In this document: positions 7,605 to 17,054 of the stretch, one piece after another
Position numbering within the stretch: position 1 is the first letter of the stretch
Layout of the letters: each line of letters begins with the position of its first letter
DNA from: JBFEYJ01 sp041563315
Lineage (GTDB): Bacteria > Pseudomonadota > Gammaproteobacteria > Thiohalomonadales > Thiohalomonadaceae
Length of the DNA: 31,020 nt
Reading direction: 5' to 3'
NCBI GenBank assembly: GCA_041563315.1
Contig: JBFFNE010000028.1
Coordinates: 1-31,020, forward strand
The notes under the pieces: generated by a model
Databases searched by the model: none
Told to the model about the DNA's origin: nothing
What the model saw: only the letters and a program-made list of their open reading frames with translations
Position numbers and translations under genes: made by a program

Positions 7605-10600
7605 GTGACAAGTTCTCTTCAACAACTTTTCTCCTCTCTTGATGAGTGCATGCTGGCGGATCGCCGCCGTTTGCGTAAACGTCTCATGGGTCTGCAGCGT
7701 CGCAGCAAGGAGGGGAAGCCTGTCGATCGTGGGCTTGCTGAGGTCAGGGGCGCCATCGAGATCTCGCGTCAGCGACTGGCTGCACGGCGCGCCGCGCTGC
7801 CGGCGCCTGAGTATCCTGAGGAGTTGCCGGTCAGCGCGCGGCGTGTGGCCATCGCTGCGGCCATTGAAGAGCATCAGGTGGTGGTCGTGGCGGGTGAGAC
7901 TGGCTCAGGGAAAACCACCCAGCTGCCGAAGATTTGCCTGGAGCTGGGGCGCGGTGCGGCGGGGCTGATTGGCCATACCCAGCCGCGGCGCATCGCGGCG
8001 CGCAGCGTCGCTACACGCATCGCCGAGGAGCTGCGCTGTGAGCTCGGTCAGGCGGTCGGCTACAAGGTGCGTTTTACCGAGCGGGCGGGGGAGAGCAGTT
8101 TCATCAAGCTGATGACCGACGGCATCCTGCTGGCCGAGATCCAGAGCGACCCACTGCTCGAACGCTACGATACGATCATCATCGACGAGGCCCATGAGCG
8201 CAGCCTCAACATCGACTTTCTGCTCGGCTATTTGCGGCAGCTGTTGCCGAAGCGCCCTGACCTGAAACTCATCATTACCTCCGCGACCATTAATACCGAG
8301 AGCTTTGCCAACTTCTTCCATGGCGCCCCGGTGGTGGAGGTCTCCGGCCGCACCTTTCCGGTGGAAACACGCTACCGCCCGTTGCTGAACGAGGAGGCGA
8401 AAAAGGAGGTCGATCCGATCCGCGGTATCCTTGATGCGGTGGACGAGCTCGGTCGAATCGACCCCCTCGGTGACATCCTGGTGTTTCTCCCGGGTGAGCG
8501 CGATATTCGTGAGACCACCGAGGCGCTGGGCAAGCATCGGATGCGCGAGACTGAGGTGATCCCGCTGTTCTCCCGCCTCTCCGCCGTTGAGCAGGACCGG
8601 GTGTTCAAGTCGCACACCGGTCGTCGTATTGTGCTCGCTACCAATGTGGCGGAGACCTCGCTTACCGTGCCCGGGATCCGTTTCGTGATCGACACCGGTT
8701 ACGCCCGTATCAGCCGTTATAGCCACCGCACCAAGGTGCAGCGTTTGCCGATCGAGCCTATCTCCCGGGCCTCGGCCAATCAGCGTGCCGGGCGCTGCGG
8801 CCGGGTCAGCGCCGGGGTGTGCATCCGCCTCTACAGTGAGGAGGATTTTCTCACCCGCCCCGAGTTCACTGACCCGGAGATCCGTCGTACGAATCTGGCC
8901 AGCGTGATCCTGCAGATGATGCTGCTCGGACTGGGAGATATCGAAAATTTCCCTTTTCTCGATGCGCCGGATAAGCGTTTTATTCATGATGGCTTTCGCC
9001 TGCTGCACGAGCTGGGGGCAGTGGATGAGCACAATCGGATCAGTGAGGATGGGCGTCGCCTGGCACGCTTGCCGGTAGACCCGCGCATCGGCCGCATGTT
9101 ACTCGCCGCCGACCGGGAGAGCAGTCTGCACGAAGTGCTGATCATTGCCGCGGCGTTAACGGTTCAGGATCCGCGTGATCGACCGCTGGAAGCGCAACAG
9201 GCTGCGGATGAAAAGCACACTCGCTTCAGGGATGAAAAATCCGATTTTATCGCCTTCCTCAATCTGTGGGACTATTACCACGAGCAGGCGCGTCACCTGA
9301 GCAACAGCAAACTGCGCAAGCTCTGCCGCAGCGAATTTCTCTCCTATCTGCGCATGCGCGAATGGCACGATATTCATAGCCAGTTGCTGGCACAGCTGCG
9401 CGAGATGGGACTCAAGCCCAGCGAGGGAGAGGCCTCCTACGAGGCCATTCACCGTGCCCTGCTGGCCGGATTGCTCGGTAATATCGGATTCAAGGACGAA
9501 CGGGAGCAGAAGGGCGCGTCGAAAAAACGCAAGCCGCTGGTTGAGTACATTGGTGCGCGTAACATCAAACTGGCCATTTTCCCCGGCTCCTCGCTGGTCA
9601 AGCGTCCACCGAAATGGATTATGGCCGCCGAGCTGGTCGAGACCTCACGGCTGTTCGCCCGCCATGTGGCCGCCATCGACCCGGCGTGGCTGGAGGGGTT
9701 GGCCCGCCACCTGGTCAAACACACCTATCTTGAGCCGCACTGGGAAAAGCGGCCGGCGCAGGTCTCCGCCTTCGAGCAGGTGACCCTCTACGGCCTGCTT
9801 ATCGTGCCGCGCCGTCGTGTCAACTACGGTCCTATCGATCCGGTGCTCAGCCGCGAACTGTTTATCCGTCACGCCCTGGTCGAGGGTGAATACACTACTA
9901 ATGCGCCGTTCTTCGCGCACAACCGGGAGCTGCTCGAAGAGGTGGCGCTGCTCGAGGCCAAGTCGAGGCGGCGCGATATTCTGGTCGACGAGGAAACCCT
10001 GTTTGCCTTCTATGAGGAGCGTCTGCCGGTGACTATTTACTCCGGCAAAGCGTTCGAGAAGTGGCGCAAGCAGGCTGAACGGGAGAACCCCCGTCTGCTC
10101 TGGCTCGACCGCGAGAGCCTGATGCAGCACGAGGCGGCGGGGATCACCGGCGAGCAGTTCCCTGAACACTTCAGCTTCAGCGGCTTGCCGCTGCCGCTGG
10201 AGTATCACTTCGAGCCGGGTGATCCGGCCGACGGGGTGACGGTACAGGTGCCGCTGGCGATGCTGGCGCAGCTCAAGCCCGCCCCCTTCGAGTGGCTGGT
10301 GCCAGGGCTGCTGAAGGAGAAGCTCATCGCCATGATAAAGGCGCTGCCTAAGGCGCAGCGGCGCAATTTTGTCCCGGCAGTGAACTTTGCCGAGGCGGCG
10401 CTGGAGACGATGGCGCCGGGCAAGGGGACACTGCAGGAGGCCTTCTCGCTGCAACTGCTGCGTATTACGGGTGTGCGATTGGCGCCGGAGAGCTGGGTGA
10501 TGGACAGCTTGCCACCGCACCTGTTGATGAATTTCCGTGTCATCGACGAGCAGGGCAAGGTTATCGCCGAGGGACGCGACCTGGTGCAGTTGCAGCGACA

Positions 10601-11519
10601 GATGGCCGGTGAGGTGCGCGAGAGCTTGCAGGCGACGGCGGAGAGTCCTTGGGAGCGGCAGGGCCTAACCGAATGGAGCATCGGCGAGCTGCCCGAGTCG
10701 GTCGAGGTCGAACAGCATGGCCTCAGGCTCAACGCCTTCCCCGCCCTGCTCGACGAGGGGGAGAGCGCGTCGCTGCGGCTGTTCGAAAGCCGTGAGGCGG
10801 CCGAGGCGGCGCATCGCCACGGGGTGGCCCGGCTGTTCAAGCTGGCCAATCGGGACAAGATAAAATACCTGCAAAAGCATCTGCCCGACAGCAAGACGAT
10901 GTGCTTGCACTATGTGGCGCTCGGCAAGTGCGAGGCGTTGCTCGAGGACATCATCGATGCCGCGGTGGAAGAATCGCTGTTTGCCGATTCGGTGCTGCCG
11001 CGCTCGCAACCGCAATACCAGCAGCGGGCGGAGCAGGCGCGCACCGTGCTGGTGGATAGCGCCAATCGCATCGCCTTACGGATCGGGGAGACCCTGGCTA
11101 GCTACCACCGCATCCAGAAGCTGCTCAAGGGAGCGGTGCAACCGCAGTGGCTCAATAGCCTGGCCGATATCCGCGAGCAGCTGCAGCGATTGCTGGCGCC
11201 GGGCTTTGTCGCGGCGACCCCGGCCGAGTGGCTGGAGCATCTGCCGCGCTACCTGCAGGCGGTGGAGCGTCGGCTGGACAAGCTGCGCAGCGACCCGCCG
11301 CGGGACCGCCACCTGATGTTGGAGATGCAGCCCCTGTGGCAGCGCTATTGGGCGCGGTGTGGTGAGGCGGGGGCGTGTCGTGAGACCGAAATGCAGCGCT
11401 TTCGCTGGTTGCTCGAGGAGCTGCGCGTCTCGCTGTTCGCCCAGGAGCTGAAAACGGTCGAAACCGTTTCAGTGCCGCGACTGGAGAAACTGTGGAAGCA
11501 GCTTTGTGCGGCGGGTTAA
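7605..11519 (+). CDS. hrpA: ATP-dependent RNA helicase HrpA (DEAH box)
   Basis: This is a 1304-residue DEAH-box RNA helicase, full length for bacterial HrpA, which has been tied to mRNA processing and to rescue of stalled ribosomes. The helicase core has Walker A GETGSGKT (97-104), the DEAH box (194-197), the SAT motif (226-228), ATNVAETSLTVPG and the QRAGRCGR arginine-finger motif. The helicase-associated winged-helix and OB-fold segments follow. The long C-terminal half (about 700-1300) is the region typical of HrpA. The start is GTG at 7605, giving an N-terminus (MTSSLQQLFSSLDECMLADRR) that looks like the family; there is no strong Shine-Dalgarno. It is cytoplasmic. It is read away from ppk and is followed after about 140 bases by the YihY-family gene. 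Confidence 0.97.
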   Translation: MTSSLQQLFSSLDECMLADRRRLRKRLMGLQRRSKEGKPVDRGLAEVRGAIEISRQRLAARRAALPAPEYPEELPVSARRVAIAAAIEEHQVVVVAGETGSGKTTQLPKICLELGRGAAGLIGHTQPRRIAARSVATRIAEELRCELGQAVGYKVRFTERAGESSFIKLMTDGILLAEIQSDPLLERYDTIIIDEAHERSLNIDFLLGYLRQLLPKRPDLKLIITSATINTESFANFFHGAPVVEVSGRTFPVETRYRPLLNEEAKKEVDPIRGILDAVDELGRIDPLGDILVFLPGERDIRETTEALGKHRMRETEVIPLFSRLSAVEQDRVFKSHTGRRIVLATNVAETSLTVPGIRFVIDTGYARISRYSHRTKVQRLPIEPISRASANQRAGRCGRVSAGVCIRLYSEEDFLTRPEFTDPEIRRTNLASVILQMMLLGLGDIENFPFLDAPDKRFIHDGFRLLHELGAVDEHNRISEDGRRLARLPVDPRIGRMLLAADRESSLHEVLIIAAALTVQDPRDRPLEAQQAADEKHTRFRDEKSDFIAFLNLWDYYHEQARHLSNSKLRKLCRSEFLSYLRMREWHDIHSQLLAQLREMGLKPSEGEASYEAIHRALLAGLLGNIGFKDEREQKGASKKRKPLVEYIGARNIKLAIFPGSSLVKRPPKWIMAAELVETSRLFARHVAAIDPAWLEGLARHLVKHTYLEPHWEKRPAQVSAFEQVTLYGLLIVPRRRVNYGPIDPVLSRELFIRHALVEGEYTTNAPFFAHNRELLEEVALLEAKSRRRDILVDEETLFAFYEERLPVTIYSGKAFEKWRKQAERENPRLLWLDRESLMQHEAAGITGEQFPEHFSFSGLPLPLEYHFEPGDPADGVTVQVPLAMLAQLKPAPFEWLVPGLLKEKLIAMIKALPKAQRRNFVPAVNFAEAALETMAPGKGTLQEAFSLQLLRITGVRLAPESWVMDSLPPHLLMNFRVIDEQGKVIAEGRDLVQLQRQMAGEVRESLQATAESPWERQGLTEWSIGELPESVEVEQHGLRLNAFPALLDEGESASLRLFESREAAEAAHRHGVARLFKLANRDKIKYLQKHLPDSKTMCLHYVALGKCEALLEDIIDAAVEESLFADSVLPRSQPQYQQRAEQARTVLVDSANRIALRIGETLASYHRIQKLLKGAVQPQWLNSLADIREQLQRLLAPGFVAATPAEWLEHLPRYLQAVERRLDKLRSDPPRDRHLMLEMQPLWQRYWARCGEAGACRETEMQRFRWLLEELRVSLFAQELKTVETVSVPRLEKLWKQLCAAG

Positions 11520-11663
11520 GCTGTGGTGGCGACTTGTCCCCAGGCAACGGCGAGCATATCCTTGAACGAGAAGGAATAATCACGGGGAGTCCTGCAGCAC
11601 ACCGTGCCTGCCCGGCCGAGAGTCCCCGCAACGATAAACGGCACAACACAGGCAAGGGTGTTC

Positions 11664-13028
11664 ATGGAAAGTCCGGCAGTACTTTATCAACAGTTCAAAA
11701 ACTTTCTCCTCAATGAACTGTGGCGCAAGGATCTCGGCGAGCTGAGCTGGCTCAGGCGCTTCGGCTACACCTTCCTGCGCCTGGCATTTGTCATAGCGCG
11801 CGAGTTCTCCAGCGGTCAGCTCAACCTGCGCGCCATGAGTCTGGTCTACACTACCCTGCTGTCGCTGGTCCCCCTGCTGGCGGTGAGTTTCTCGGTGCTC
11901 AAGGCGTTTGGCGTGCATAACCAGATCGAGCCGTTGCTGATGAACCTGATGGATCCACTGGGTGAGCGCGGTCATGAGTTGGTGGGAACCATTCTCGGTT
12001 TTGTCGAGAACATGAAGGTAGGGGTGCTCGGCTCACTGGGTCTGGCGCTGCTGTTGTACACGGTCATTACCCTGCTCCAGAAGGTGGAGAGTTCCTTTAA
12101 CTATGTGTGGCACACTAAAACTAGCCGAAGTCTGTCGCGCCGGTTTAGTGATTACCTCAGCGTGATCATGGTTGGGCCGGTGCTGGTATTTTCCGCCATT
12201 GGTATGACGGCATCGATGATGAGCAGTCGGGTGGTACAGAATCTTCTGGCCATTGAACCCTTCGGCAGCATCGTGCTGACGCTGACCAAGCTGATGCCCT
12301 TTTTCCTCATCATCCTGGCCTTCACTTTCGTCTACCTGTTCGTGCCCAACACCCGGGTGAATGTCCGTTCGGCCTTTGTCGGCGCGGTGGTCGGCGGTTC
12401 CCTCTGGCAGGGTACCGGTATGGTGTTTGCCATTTTCGCCTCGACCTCGACCAAGTACGCAGCCATCTATTCGGGCTTTGCCATTCTGATTATGTTTATG
12501 ATCTGGCTCTACCTGAGCTGGCTGATTCTACTGCTGGGGGCGCAGGTGGCCTATTACCACCAGTACCCGGAGCAGCTTCGGTTGAGTGATCGACGGGTGC
12601 CACTGAGCGGACGTTTTCGTGAACAGATGGGGCTGCTGACGATGTACTGGATCGCCCAACGCTTTGTCCATGGCGGTACGCCCTGGACCTTGCTTGAGTT
12701 AGCCGGCAAGCTCGCCCTGCCTGGCGAGCGGGTGGCCGAAGCACTCACGTTATTGGAGGAACGGGGTCTGCTGCTCGAAAGTTGTGGTGATCAGCCCGAA
12801 TACCTGCTGGCGCATGATCCAGCCAATCTCACTATCGACAGCTTGTTACATATTCTGCGAATGCCTGATGAGGAACAGGAAATGATGGAGCAACGAATTC
12901 ATTCGGTTGCGGCGGTCGATGACCTGATGCTGCGGGTGGACCTCGGCATCAGGGAGCAGTTGGAAGGGATAACCCTGCGTGATTTGGTGCTGAAACTGGA
13001 GCCGTCAGAATCCCCTGAAGTTGCATGA
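11664..13028 (+). CDS. YihY/UPF0761-family inner-membrane protein
   Basis: This polytopic inner-membrane protein has 454 residues from the ATG at 11664, which has AAGGG about five bases upstream. The frame is open for 20 more codons upstream, but these lack a ribosome site and family resemblance. About six hydrophobic segments fill residues 30-290. The family features RAMSLVYTTLLSLVPLLA, a conserved YVWH segment and the PNTRVNVRSAFVGAVVGG loop are clear. The family was once misnamed ribonuclease BN; its function is unknown. The soluble C-terminal extension (about 310-450) contains a winged-helix-like stretch (ELAGKLALPGERVAEALTLL, then an acidic helix), also seen in longer YihY homologues. 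Regulatory or protein-binding use of that tail is inference. Confidence 0.9.
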   Translation: MESPAVLYQQFKNFLLNELWRKDLGELSWLRRFGYTFLRLAFVIAREFSSGQLNLRAMSLVYTTLLSLVPLLAVSFSVLKAFGVHNQIEPLLMNLMDPLGERGHELVGTILGFVENMKVGVLGSLGLALLLYTVITLLQKVESSFNYVWHTKTSRSLSRRFSDYLSVIMVGPVLVFSAIGMTASMMSSRVVQNLLAIEPFGSIVLTLTKLMPFFLIILAFTFVYLFVPNTRVNVRSAFVGAVVGGSLWQGTGMVFAIFASTSTKYAAIYSGFAILIMFMIWLYLSWLILLLGAQVAYYHQYPEQLRLSDRRVPLSGRFREQMGLLTMYWIAQRFVHGGTPWTLLELAGKLALPGERVAEALTLLEERGLLLESCGDQPEYLLAHDPANLTIDSLLHILRMPDEEQEMMEQRIHSVAAVDDLMLRVDLGIREQLEGITLRDLVLKLEPSESPEVA

Positions 13029-13139
13029 GGAACGAGGGGCATACTAAATGTTCGCCGTGGCCGCATCCGGTAGTGATGGGGAAGTCGGTAGATTACGCGC
13101 TATGACAATGCTTGGCGGAAACTGGTACAGGAGTTACGG

Positions 13140-13526
13140 ATGAACGCTTACCTGCCGATAATCAAGCAGTGGCACATGGCCTTCGCCTTGCTGTCATTCA
13201 GTGGTTTTGTGTTGCGGGGGGCACTGATGCTGCGGGCACCGCAGCTGTTGCGCGATCCGTGGGTTCGGCGCCTGCCACATGTAATCGATATTGGGTTGTT
13301 TTCCCTCGGCCTCACCCTGCTGTGGTTCGGCCCGTGGTCGTTGTGGCGTTCCCCCTGGTTGCAGCTGAAACTCTTGGCTTTACTACTCTATATCGGGCTT
13401 GGCTTTGTCGCTTTGCATCGGGGACGATTCTCCCGTCGTACCCGGTTGCTTGCCTGGCTCACTGCCCTTGCTGTTTTTGTCTTGATGGTGAGCCTTGCGC
13501 ACGCCAAACAAGTATGGTTCGAATAG
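13140..13526 (+). CDS. SirB2-family small membrane protein
   Basis: This 128-residue protein has four hydrophobic helices (about 12-30, 46-65, 72-90 and 103-122). Its N-terminus, YLPIIKQWHMAFALLSFSGFVLRG, matches the SirB2 family, including the conserved KxxH. SirB2-like proteins are inner-membrane proteins of unknown biochemical role; the name comes from an early association with Salmonella invasion-gene regulation. The start has an AGGAG Shine-Dalgarno seven bases upstream. It stands between the YihY-family gene and the Na/Pi cotransporter gene, all on the same strand with gaps of about 110 and 85 bases, so co-transcription is possible but not proved. Confidence 0.85.
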   Translation: MNAYLPIIKQWHMAFALLSFSGFVLRGALMLRAPQLLRDPWVRRLPHVIDIGLFSLGLTLLWFGPWSLWRSPWLQLKLLALLLYIGLGFVALHRGRFSRRTRLLAWLTALAVFVLMVSLAHAKQVWFE

Positions 13527-13611
13527 TATTAACAGCCGAAGCTGAAGACTTCACTCCCCCGCGCAGTCCACCTGAAGCGGTGGCACCCCTATTGGCGACC
13601 GAGGAGCCAAG

Positions 13612-15279
13612 ATGCCCAGCCTGCAGGACCTGAGCCTCGTCGGTAGTTTTGTCGGTGGTATCGGCCTATTCCTGCTCGGTATGAGGCTGATGACCGACGG
13701 GTTGAAAATGTCGGCCGGCCATGCGCTACGCCATATCCTGTCGCAGTGGACACGCACGCCATTGCGCGGCTTCTTCTCCGGTATTCTGATCACCTCGATG
13801 GTACAGGCATCGGGCGCGGTGACCATGGCGGTGATCGGTTTCGTCAATGCTGGGTTGCTTAGCCTTTTGCAGACCGTGTATGTGATCTACGGCACCAATA
13901 TCGGCACCACAATGACCAGCTGGCTGGTGGCGCTGGTCGGTTTCAAGGTCAATGTTCAGGCGCTGGCACTGCCGCTTATCGGTGTGGGTATGTTTGTGCG
14001 GTTATTGAGTGGTGCAAGCCGTCGTGGCGCCCTTGCTGAGGCGATCACCGGTTTTGGTCTGTTCTTTCTGGGGATCGCTATTCTCAAGGATGTCTTCACG
14101 GATGTTGGCAATGGCATGTCACTGGCTGCCTATCCGACAGAGGGAGTGGGACTGCTGTTGTTCGTCGGCATCGGCTTCCTGCTGACTTTTCTTATGCAGT
14201 CTTCCAGTGCGGCGATGGTGGTGGTGCTGGGGGCGGCAGTGGGTGGTGTTATTCCCCTGAGCGCCGCTGCTGCCACAGTGATTGGTGCGAATGTCGGCAC
14301 CACCTCAACCGCCGCCCTGTCGGTGATCGGCGCCACACCCAATGCTCAACGGACCGCAGCAGCCCATGTTATTTTTAACCTGCTCACCGGGGCTGTTGCG
14401 CTGGTAATGCTCAGCCCACTGCTTTCGCTGGTGGATCTGATACGTTCGTTTCTCGGGCTGGAAGATGCCATTGCTGTCGAGCTGGCTCTGTTTCACACTT
14501 TGTTCAATGTTCTGGGTGTTTTGATTTTGTGGGGATGGACGCCGCGGATGGTGCGTTGGCTGGAGCAGCGTCTACGCAGTGCCGAGGAGGATTTGGGCCG
14601 TCCGGTTTACCTGGACAATAATGTGGTGCGCACCCCGGCACTGGCGCTCAACGCCCTGGTGCTGGAGTTAGGACGGATGGGCGATTTTGCCGGGAAGATG
14701 TTACGTGATGCCCTCAGCACAGAGCGCTACGCCAGCAACCAGCTGCACAAGGAGCGGGTGGTAATGGAGCGACTGGTTGACGCCGTCAATCAGTTTAGTC
14801 TGACCTTGCAACGTGCCAATCTCCCCAGCGATATCAGTGAGCGCCTGCCACTGGCGCTACGAGTTTCGCGCTACTACATGGAGGTGGCGAATGTTGCTGT
14901 GGATATGGCCAGGGTGCAGGAGGCTTTGCCTTATGTGGAAGATCAATTGATGGAGGAAGAGTTGGGGCGGTTTCGCAGCGAGTGTGTGGCACTATTGGAG
15001 CTGGTAGACCCTCTCAGCAACAGCTTTTCGGCTGAGGCCGCCGAGCAGGGGTTGGAGATGCTGGAACAGCACTACCAAAAGCTCAAGGCGCAACTGCTGC
15101 ACGCCGGCGCTCAGGAGCGGATCCGGCTGCAGCAGATGGTGACCGAGCTGGATCTTTACAGCAATGTCCGCCGCGCCATGGAGCAGGCGGTCAAGGGGGC
15201 CAGTCATCTGCACATGCTGATGGAGCTGGCGAAAAATTATCCGGTCACCGATGTCGCGCCACCTCCAGCGTCGAGTTGA
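13612..15279 (+). CDS. Na+/phosphate cotransporter (NptA/YjbB type) with PhoU-like tail
   Basis: This 555-residue inner-membrane protein belongs to the Na/Pi cotransporter family. The membrane part (about 1-310) contains the two family repeats. The second carries the typical QSSSA at 196-200; the first has the variant QASGA at 65-69. Conserved YGTNIGTTMTSW and IGANVGTTSTAAL segments follow each repeat. The last 220 residues form helical PhoU-like bundles (LGRMGDFAGKML, and again from about 420). YjbB of E. coli, with the same layout, exports phosphate; direction and control here are not visible in the sequence. The start has GAGGAG five bases upstream. A strong terminator lies about 110 bases past the stop. 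With ppx and ppk in the same window, a role in phosphate homeostasis is plausible. Confidence 0.93.
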   Translation: MPSLQDLSLVGSFVGGIGLFLLGMRLMTDGLKMSAGHALRHILSQWTRTPLRGFFSGILITSMVQASGAVTMAVIGFVNAGLLSLLQTVYVIYGTNIGTTMTSWLVALVGFKVNVQALALPLIGVGMFVRLLSGASRRGALAEAITGFGLFFLGIAILKDVFTDVGNGMSLAAYPTEGVGLLLFVGIGFLLTFLMQSSSAAMVVVLGAAVGGVIPLSAAAATVIGANVGTTSTAALSVIGATPNAQRTAAAHVIFNLLTGAVALVMLSPLLSLVDLIRSFLGLEDAIAVELALFHTLFNVLGVLILWGWTPRMVRWLEQRLRSAEEDLGRPVYLDNNVVRTPALALNALVLELGRMGDFAGKMLRDALSTERYASNQLHKERVVMERLVDAVNQFSLTLQRANLPSDISERLPLALRVSRYYMEVANVAVDMARVQEALPYVEDQLMEEELGRFRSECVALLELVDPLSNSFSAEAAEQGLEMLEQHYQKLKAQLLHAGAQERIRLQQMVTELDLYSNVRRAMEQAVKGASHLHMLMELAKNYPVTDVAPPPASS

Positions 15280-15362
15280 GCGCGCCTTCCCTTTTACCTT
15301 TTAATCTCCTATTAAGGTTGGCTCGTTATGATTTAACCGACCATTACCTCCCCGTTTTGGTA

Positions 15363-15389
15363 TGGACATTAAGTATAATGATATGTCCA
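15363..15389. promoter_or_regulatory. TGGACAT/ATGTCCA inverted repeat enclosing TATAAT
   Basis: TGGACAT (15363-15369) and ATGTCCA (15383-15389) form a 7-base inverted repeat with a 13-base spacer that contains a consensus -10 hexamer TATAAT (15374-15379). No good -35 lies at 16-18 bases, and a terminator follows within 15 bases, so a real promoter is doubtful. It could simply be a second hairpin in the 3' end of the cotransporter mRNA. Confidence 0.25.
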
Positions 15390-15392
15390 CTT

Positions 15393-15423
15393 CGGGGCCG
15401 ATCTTCCTCGGCCCCGTTTTTTT
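15393..15423 (+). terminator. Intrinsic terminator after the Na/Pi cotransporter gene
   Basis: A perfect 9-base-pair GC-rich stem (CGGGGCCGA, 15393-15401, with TCGGCCCCG, 15408-15416) encloses a six-base loop and is followed at once by seven T. This is a textbook Rho-independent terminator for plus-strand transcription. On the minus strand it has no T tract after the stem. Confidence 0.92.
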
Positions 15424-15622
15424 ACCCCAGCATCAGGGCGTCCTGTCTGCTTCATGGTTCATTCAGCAGTGCATCGGCAATCTTTATCTCTGGCACGGTG
15501 ATTGTTCACGAACTGAGGAAGGTGTCCTCACACGTTCTCGGCATCGTGGGTGTTCGCGGCATTGTAGAACGACAACAAAACGGCCACCTGCATGTGGTTC
15601 AATGTCGTGAGGTATACGATGA
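15424..15622. other. Gap between terminator and the DUF4010 gene, nothing recognised
   Basis: Together with the terminator region this makes a 343-base stretch without a gene (15280-15622). After the terminator I see no convincing ORF, promoter or repeat. The minus-strand membrane-protein gene ends at 15623 without a clear terminator of its own. Confidence 0.6.
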
Positions 15623-16870
15623 CTATAACGTGAGGAGGGTGATGGTAGCGCCGGTGATTACGGTGACACTAAACACGCCCATCACATGCCAGGCCATGGG
15701 GCTGCGACAGATCACGCTTACGATCAGTCCCTTGATGAGGGTATTGATGCTGGCGGCGATAACGATGCTCTGCACTGCGACCTTGTTGTCAAGATCGCCG
15801 CGTGCAAGTCTCGCCACCGAAAGGGTGATCGCATCCACATCGCTAATGCCGGAGATGGCGGCCACCGCAAAGAGTCCGGTATCGCCAAACCACTGTTGAA
15901 ACCCCTCGGCAGCCAGCACCACCACCACCAGCAGCAGACCAAATTTCAGTGCCGGCAACAGTTCAAAGGGGTTTTGAAAGCGCATGGCCCCTAATTTCTC
16001 TTTGCTCCCCGGCCGCATGAGTAACACTGGCACTGCCAGGAAGCACACTGCCATCATCCCCAGTAGCGGCAGGCTGACGGTAGGGAACAGCTGACGATTG
16101 ACCACCGAAACCTCCAGCAGCATGCGCGGGAACATGGTGCCGGCGGCAAGGACTACCCCTGCTGCAAGCAGCGCTTGTGTACCAGGGTTCTGTCGCGCCA
16201 GTCGAGCAAAACTCAAGGTCACTGCGGTGGACGATGCCAGTCCGCCGAACAGGCCGGTGATGATGATGCCGCGGCTGCTGCCGGCGATCCTGACAGCGAA
16301 ATAACCGGCAAAGGAGATCCCCGCGATGAGTACGACCAGCCACCATATTTCATAAGGATTAAGCGCCTGCCACGGACCGTAACCCTGGTTGGGTAACACT
16401 GGCAGCAGCACAACTGATATTAGAAGCATCTTGAAGATGGCAAAGAGTTCACGCTGCTCCATCTGCTCCAGCCAGTGATGTAAAATCGGCTTGAGTCCGA
16501 GTAGGGTGGTGGCGACAACCGCACTGGCCGCGGCAATGTTTAGGTATCCACGCGCGGCGGCAGCCCCCAGAGCGAAGGTCAGCAAGGCCGCCACAGAGGT
16601 GGTGATGCCGTAGTCCCGGTCATTGTGGACATCCAGAACGTGGGCTGAGACGATGAGCGCGGCGAAGGCAAGAAAGGCGAGGGCGAGGACTACCTCGCCA
16701 AGTTCGTCGGCCAATAGTGCCCACACCGCCCCTAACAGGCTAATCAAGCCGAAGGTACGTACCCCAGCCACTCGTTGCCCTTCAGCAGCACTGCGCTCAT
16801 GCCAGCCGCGCTCGATGCCGATAAGCAGCCCAAGTGCCAATGCCACGCCAAGTCGTTGGAAGACCTCCAT
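15623..16870 (-). CDS. MgtC/SapB-DUF4010 family membrane protein
   Basis: This 415-residue polytopic inner-membrane protein has about twelve hydrophobic segments. The N-terminal quarter is MgtC/SapB-like (LGVALALGLLIGIERGW, then RVAGVRTFGLISLLGAVWALL). The remainder matches DUF4010 proteins, including GLFGGLASSTAVTLSFARLAR and the similar GISDVDAITLSVARLAR near the end, which look like an internal duplication. MgtC proteins are linked to Mg2+ limitation and acid or phosphate stress, but the function of these long DUF4010 fusions is not established. The ribosome site is weak (GGG about eight bases from ATG). It is a single gene, divergent from the thioredoxin-like gene downstream. Confidence 0.88.
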   Translation of the reverse strand: MEVFQRLGVALALGLLIGIERGWHERSAAEGQRVAGVRTFGLISLLGAVWALLADELGEVVLALAFLAFAALIVSAHVLDVHNDRDYGITTSVAALLTFALGAAAARGYLNIAAASAVVATTLLGLKPILHHWLEQMEQRELFAIFKMLLISVVLLPVLPNQGYGPWQALNPYEIWWLVVLIAGISFAGYFAVRIAGSSRGIIITGLFGGLASSTAVTLSFARLARQNPGTQALLAAGVVLAAGTMFPRMLLEVSVVNRQLFPTVSLPLLGMMAVCFLAVPVLLMRPGSKEKLGAMRFQNPFELLPALKFGLLLVVVVLAAEGFQQWFGDTGLFAVAAISGISDVDAITLSVARLARGDLDNKVAVQSIVIAASINTLIKGLIVSVICRSPMAWHVMGVFSVTVITGATITLLTL

Positions 16871-17054
16871 AGTAAACCCATTTGATCACTACCCATGACG
16901 ATGAGCGCCGAATCATTAGTGTAGGCTATGCAGGAATCCTTCTGCTTTGAGTGCCCCGTACAGGGGCGCGGCGCAGGCTCTCATTAATCTGGTGGTGAAC
17001 CGTATGGGTTTAACAGTAGCATGTGCGGCTATACACCCCATGACAGGAACAAAA

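Noticed and set aside
7905..9032. 375-codon minus-strand ORF inside hrpA
   Set aside because: Antisense shadow of the helicase core, whose motifs are unambiguous on the plus strand.
15276..15899. 207-codon plus-strand ORF after the Na/Pi cotransporter
   Set aside because: It runs through the intrinsic terminator and then antisense to the DUF4010 gene; no family features.
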